Of a stretch of 64,000 bases of DNA, positions 60,070 to 64,000 are shown one piece after another (positions within the stretch are counted from its first letter, which is position 1; each line of letters starts with the position of its first letter). The notes under the pieces are model-generated. The model did no database searches. It saw nothing but the letters and a program-made list of their open reading frames with translations, and was not told where the DNA came from. A program made the translations under genes and the position numbers. The DNA is from Desulfosporosinus meridiei DSM 13257. Lineage in GTDB: Bacteria > Bacillota > Desulfitobacteriia > Desulfitobacteriales > Desulfitobacteriaceae. The stretch is from positions 2,004,501-2,068,500 of the forward strand of contig NC_018515.1 in the NCBI RefSeq assembly GCF_000231385.2, given 5' to 3'.

Positions 60070-61458
60070 TTATTTCGCTGCAATTGACAAAAATCGGGGT
60101 TCTTCTGATCGATGCTCATTTTCGAGCTTGTTCAAGTGGTTAAATGCCGATCTTAAAGCCATAATGGCAATGAGGCTAGAGATCAGATCAGACAGAGCAC
60201 CTGCTCCCCATACACCATTTAATCCTAAGAAATTAGGTAATATAAGCAGGAGAGGTATCAGAAAAAGCACTTGTCTTGAAAGTCCTAAAAAACTTGCCTT
60301 CTTTGCTTCGCCAATAGCTTGAAAGTAGTTTGCTCCAACTATCTGAGCACTTAAGAGAGGAAGCATTAATAAGAATAGACGCATTCCGGAACTTGCCTTT
60401 GAAATAAGATCCGGTTCATTCGTGAAGATACTTGAAAGCATTACAGGAAAAGCTTGAACAACTATAAAGGTTATTGTAAAGATTGATGAAACAGCAAGCA
60501 GTTCGAGTTTTAATATTTGTTTAACTCTGTCAAAGTGTTTAGCACCATAATTAAAGCCTATGATTGGTGCAGCGCCTTGTGTAACACCCATAGCCGACAT
60601 AAGGAATAAGACCATCACAGAGTTGATTATTGTCATTGCCCCTATAGCAACATCACCTCCGTGTGTTTTGAGGGCATTGTTAGATATGATGCTGACGACA
60701 ACGGAAGATAACTGCATTATGAAGGGAGCAAATCCAATACTTAGTATCGACTTTATAGTTACTAAGTGGAGCTTTAATTTACTCATTTCAATTTTCATTG
60801 GACTCTTTTCACTGATGAAATGTTGTATTACCATGATGGATGTTACGAGTTGGGCGATAATTGTTGCCCAAGCTGCACCAGCAATACCCATATCAAAAGT
60901 GAAAATGAGAATTGGATCCAGGATAATATTAATGAGCGTTCCAACAAGTACAATCACCATTGATTTGACAGGATGTCCTGTAGCCCTTACCACATTTAAT
61001 AATCCTGTTCCAATGCCTTGGAATACAGCACCATAGAGAATGACAGTCATATAATCCACGGCATAAGGCATAGTTGCTTCACTGGCACCAAATGTTTCAA
61101 GTATAGGAGTCATAAAAATAAGTCCTAAAAGTGTCATTAAAAGCATTAAGCCTATGAGCAATGTTATGGCATTACCAAGTAACCCTTTTGCTTCGTCCTT
61201 ATTATTTTCTCCCAACTTAATAGAAATAAGTGCTGAGGCTCCTATTCCTACCAACGAACTCACAGCGAATAGCATCATCATAAACGGTAAACTCAATCCT
61301 ATTCCTGTCATGGCAAGACCACCAATTCTGCCGACAAATATTCTGTCCACCAAATTATATAAGGAATTTATAATCATACCGCCAATAGCGGGAAGTGAAA
61401 ATTTGAGTAAAAGTCTACTGACTGGCATGGTAATGAGCGTATTATTATTATTTCCCAT
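60070..61458 (-). CDS. MATE-family efflux protein
   Basis: A 462-residue MATE exporter with 12 helices. The N-terminal MPVSRLLLKFSLPAIGGMII and NLVDRIFVGRIGG are typical of the NorM/DinF-like group, and the second half repeats the pattern (GFNYGAKHFDRVK). It uses sodium or proton gradients to export cationic compounds. AAGGAGAGG precedes the ATG. It lies 3 nt after a methyltransferase gene, with an Rrf2 regulator further upstream; the three form an operon. Confidence 0.92.
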   Translation of the reverse strand: MGNNNNTLITMPVSRLLLKFSLPAIGGMIINSLYNLVDRIFVGRIGGLAMTGIGLSLPFMMMLFAVSSLVGIGASALISIKLGENNKDEAKGLLGNAITLLIGLMLLMTLLGLIFMTPILETFGASEATMPYAVDYMTVILYGAVFQGIGTGLLNVVRATGHPVKSMVIVLVGTLINIILDPILIFTFDMGIAGAAWATIIAQLVTSIMVIQHFISEKSPMKIEMSKLKLHLVTIKSILSIGFAPFIMQLSSVVVSIISNNALKTHGGDVAIGAMTIINSVMVLFLMSAMGVTQGAAPIIGFNYGAKHFDRVKQILKLELLAVSSIFTITFIVVQAFPVMLSSIFTNEPDLISKASSGMRLFLLMLPLLSAQIVGANYFQAIGEAKKASFLGLSRQVLFLIPLLLILPNFLGLNGVWGAGALSDLISSLIAIMALRSAFNHLNKLENEHRSEEPRFLSIAAK

Positions 61459-61461
61459 AAT

Positions 61462-62064
61462 TTACCTCTCCTTCTTAACAGCTAAAACAGTATATATAGC
61501 ATCGTTAATTTTAGTCTTCTTCACAATTTCAAAACCAATTAAGGACAATACTTTTTCGAGATCCTCTGAGCCAATACGAATGGACATTGGAGGTCCTTCT
61601 ATTATCAAGTCGTCCTTTTCATACTCCAGACATAACAAGTGCCCTCCTGCTTTTAGTACCTCAAATATATTTGTGAGTGCTTCTGTCAGTGAACTTACTT
61701 CGTGGAGGATTAAGGATGCCATAACAAAATCAACACTGTTATTTTGAATGCTTAAGTTTTCGATATAATCTTGAATCAGTTCAATATTAGTAAGTCCTTT
61801 TTCCTTAGCCTTATCTTCTATGACGCTGAGCATACGTCTATCAGGATCCATAGCATACACTTTGCTAGATGTGTTTTCTGCCATAGGAATTGTAAAAAAA
61901 CCGGAGCCGGCACCGACATCGAGTAAAGTATGATTTTTTTGAATTGGCATTTGGCTAATAAGTGCTTCCGGTGGTATGAGACGCTCCCTTTGTCTACTAT
62001 CTAAAAAGGCAATTTTGTTTAAAAATTTTTGATCCAGTTGGTCGTGATGATGCATGTGATTCAT
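61462..62064 (-). CDS. SAM-dependent methyltransferase (class I)
   Basis: A 200-residue methyltransferase of the UbiE/Methyltransf_25 kind. SAM-binding motif I is TLLDVGAGSGFF, and motif II-like SSKVYAMDPD follows. The N-terminus MNHMHHHDQLD is His-rich. ATG 62064 follows AGGAGG at optimal spacing; the open frame extends 36 nt upstream. It is between an Rrf2 regulator and a MATE exporter, suggesting modification and export of a toxic compound. The substrate is unknown. Confidence 0.85.
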   Translation of the reverse strand: MNHMHHHDQLDQKFLNKIAFLDSRQRERLIPPEALISQMPIQKNHTLLDVGAGSGFFTIPMAENTSSKVYAMDPDRRMLSVIEDKAKEKGLTNIELIQDYIENLSIQNNSVDFVMASLILHEVSSLTEALTNIFEVLKAGGHLLCLEYEKDDLIIEGPPMSIRIGSEDLEKVLSLIGFEIVKKTKINDAIYTVLAVKKER

Positions 62065-62158
62065 AATAAGACCTCCTATAAAATATAATAGAGACTGCAA
62101 TTATCTATAATTGTGGCAAAAAATGAGCAGCTGCAACTCCTATATTTCTAACTCATTT

Positions 62159-62539
62159 TTACACAATGTCATAAATACGTTTTTCTTTAAGGTGGTTCAC
62201 CATTTTCTCTTCGGCGTCTCTCATAACCTTTTCTATGTGACAAGCACGATTCTCGTCCATTTCACAAGTGAAAAGAGCTCCGCTGCCTTCAATAGCTTGA
62301 ATAACGTCATAAAAGCTTATTTCAGTCTTAGGTTTCCTAAGACTATAACCTCCATTTACTCCAGGGGTAGACTGAATAAGGTCAGCCTTGACTAATTGAG
62401 TTAGTATCTTGGACAGGTAGGTAGGGGATATATTCATGTGACTAGCTAAAGGCTGAAGACTTAAATTGTCTGTGCCTTCTTTCTTAACGAAATAGGCCAT
62501 TATATGCAAAGCATAATTCGTTGCTTTCGTATACTTCAT
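62159..62539 (-). CDS. Rrf2-family transcriptional regulator
   Basis: A 126-residue Rrf2 protein. MKYTKATNYALHIMAYF opens the winged helix and MNISPTYLSKILTQLVKADL is the recognition region, with GGYSLRKP after it. Only two cysteines (CEMDENRACH) are present, one fewer than the three ligands of typical 2Fe-2S members such as IscR or NsrR, so cluster binding is uncertain. GGAGGGT precedes the ATG. It probably regulates the downstream methyltransferase-MATE pair. Confidence 0.88.
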   Translation of the reverse strand: MKYTKATNYALHIMAYFVKKEGTDNLSLQPLASHMNISPTYLSKILTQLVKADLIQSTPGVNGGYSLRKPKTEISFYDVIQAIEGSGALFTCEMDENRACHIEKVMRDAEEKMVNHLKEKRIYDIV

Positions 62540-62751
62540 AGTAGACCCTCCTTAAAGATATTAAAGACTGTATTTGTCCTTAATAATACATGATGAGTTT
62601 TACTGTGTCAATAACAATTTTTAAGTGTTAATGAGTTATCTGGTTAGTGGTTGCTGTTACATATGTAATGTATCGCAATCTGTTAAAAAAGTGAAATGTT
62701 AGAATTGAACCGTTTTAGGGTGAAAAGCCGGTGAGTCTTGATAAGATTGAA

Positions 62752-63624
62752 CTATTCTATGTCAACTATAATTGAAGTAAAATTTAATGCTTTACCGCCA
62801 ACTTTGACTCCTTTGATTTCCGTCCCATCAACATCTAGGGAAACCAGTATTTCCGACGGTTTTTTCATAGAATAACCCTGTTCAATGATAATATGTGAAG
62901 CTAGATTAAAATCGAGCTTGCCGTATTTATAAAGGTAACAGCCAAGAGCGCCGTTAGATGTACCTGTAGCGGATTCTTCCGGGATATTAAACAAGGGGGC
63001 GAAGTTTCTGCAGCTGGCGGTGGAGTTGTTGATTGATTCAAGTGTAAATACATGATAACCGACTGCATTGTACTTCCTGCTGATTTCTCTGATTTTTTCA
63101 AAATCCGGTTTTATGGTGTCTAAAATATCTAAGCTTTTTATGGGCACTATGATATCCCTCAAACCTGTGGATACTATTTGAACCGGCAGATCTTCAAGAA
63201 TACTGGCTGTTTCAATGTTTAGTGAATCGGCGATTTCGCTCTTTTTAACGGTTTCAAAAAAAGACGGGGGCGGCTGACACATCATAATCGACAAGTCTTT
63301 CGTTATTTCAACTCCCAAAATTCCTGCTTTGGTTTCCTGCAGATAGCTGCCCGGCTTTAGATAGCCTAGAGCTGCCAGAGTATAGAAGGTTCCTATTGTA
63401 GCATGTCCGCATAGATCGACTTCTTCCCTCGGGGCAAAGAATCTTACCCTGAAATCTGCCAGATTTGATTTCAGAACAAATGCGGTCTCACTGAATCTGA
63501 GGATGGCAGCTATTTTTTGCATTTGTACATCTGACAGAAAATCAGCATTTGGAACTACTCCTGCCGCGTTACCTCCTTCGGTAGTTTTGGCAAATGAATT
63601 AATTGCATACGCGTTCACTTTCAT
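62752..63624 (-). CDS. PhzF-family isomerase/epimerase-like protein
   Basis: A 290-residue protein with the two-fold PhzF/diaminopimelate-epimerase-like fold. GGNAAGVV (about residues 17-24) is typical, the catalytic Glu lies in RFSETAFVL, and VDLCGHATIG and ATGTSNGALGCYL form the anion-binding loops. PhzF members isomerise dihydroanthranilate-type or other substrates; most have unknown substrates. ATG 63624 follows GAGAGGAAC. It stands alone. Confidence 0.88.
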   Translation of the reverse strand: MKVNAYAINSFAKTTEGGNAAGVVPNADFLSDVQMQKIAAILRFSETAFVLKSNLADFRVRFFAPREEVDLCGHATIGTFYTLAALGYLKPGSYLQETKAGILGVEITKDLSIMMCQPPPSFFETVKKSEIADSLNIETASILEDLPVQIVSTGLRDIIVPIKSLDILDTIKPDFEKIREISRKYNAVGYHVFTLESINNSTASCRNFAPLFNIPEESATGTSNGALGCYLYKYGKLDFNLASHIIIEQGYSMKKPSEILVSLDVDGTEIKGVKVGGKALNFTSIIVDIE

Positions 63625-64000
63625 AGTTGTTCCTCTCAATCCTGCTGTCTTTTTAATCAGAAAATTGGAATGGGAAAGTTAAGATCGATCAACATTAATA
63701 TTTCAGACTAAGTCGGAGAAAATTTTCACAAAAAATTTAATTAAACAACAATTAATCGATTTAAAACCACATATAGAAAAGGGAAATATTCCTGTTATTG
63801 ATGAAAATTAATGATAAGAATTCAGGGATACTTTATCACATAACACCTATTAAATAAACTTAACCGGCAGGGGTTGAGTCAAAGAGTGTTACGAAAGTCA
63901 CGTACTATTGAGAACTTATCCAGAGAATGTATTGTCAGAGCGAGATATTTTTAGTATAATACATCTTGAATATCAAACAATAAGATACTATAACTAAATA
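63625..64000. other. AT-rich region at the right edge
   Basis: No gene, RNA or clear terminator could be recognised in this stretch. It contains the minus-strand promoter region of the PhzF gene and ends in AT-rich DNA. Confidence 0.5.

Noticed and set aside
60560-61036. 158-codon plus-strand ORF inside the MATE gene
   Set aside because: It is a shadow of the MATE gene; its sequence is the antisense of membrane helices.
1-64000. CRISPR array
   Set aside because: No regularly spaced direct repeats and no cas genes were seen.

Overview
The window reads like a chromosomal segment of an anaerobic, endospore-forming Firmicute of the Desulfosporosinus/Desulfitobacterium type. Supporting signs are a GerA-type germination operon, sporulation-phosphorelay-like kinase and Spo0F-like receivers, cytoplasmic-type arylsulfate sulfotransferases, sigma-54 promoters with a CBS-PAS-AAA+ activator, a B12-dependent acyl-CoA mutase operon, and AGGAGG-type ribosome binding sites with frequent TTG/GTG starts. 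The genus is an inference from gene content; no marker gene such as 16S is present.

Layout. 0.2-8.0 kb: a complete four-gene Wadjet (JetD-A-B-C, type II-like) plasmid/DNA defence operon. 8.1-20.2 kb: a sulfotransferase locus with two unlike ASST-family genes, a DUF4085 gene, a pirin, two overlapping LysR regulators, a DASS-type 12-TM permease, a CHVC thioredoxin and an unusual thioredoxin-reductase-like flavoprotein. Three transcription units here share a nearly identical ~42-bp promoter-proximal motif, which suggests one regulon. 20.9-31.7 kb: a catabolic/redox block with SDR dehydrogenase, MeaB GTPase and the two subunits of a B12 acyl-CoA mutase with altered active-site residues, then GcvH, a sigma-54 activator, OsmC, a sodium:solute symporter and dihydrolipoamide dehydrogenase. 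Three clear -24/-12 promoters surround the activator gene.

31.8-48.7 kb: a decayed accessory island made of gene fragments (chemoreceptor tail, XRE tail, MalT-like regulator with an internal deletion), immunity-type genes (SUKH, Imm52-like, DUF4259), degenerate hairpin repeats and an IS91-family element carrying a tyrosine recombinase. A gerABC operon, a His-rich radical SAM/SPASM protein and an ECF sigma/anti-sigma pair sit within it. 48.7-53.2 kb: NudC, a MerR regulator divergent from a flavodoxin across a textbook 19-bp-spacer operator, the DUF6323/DUF6179 pair and a damaged tRNA-Thr-like gene. 53.3-58.0 kb: a sporulation-type histidine kinase flanked by two similar Spo0F-like receivers, one of them preceded by a tiny DHp-like protein. 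58.1-63.6 kb: MarR-MFS, Rrf2-methyltransferase-MATE, and a PhzF-family enzyme.

How the genes fit together. The most interesting non-described candidates are the sulfotransferase/permease/thioredoxin regulon, and the sigma-54-controlled mutase block, whose catalytic residues match neither methylmalonyl-, isobutyryl- nor 2-hydroxyisobutyryl-CoA mutase. Both are inferences from sequence reading; no database search was possible.
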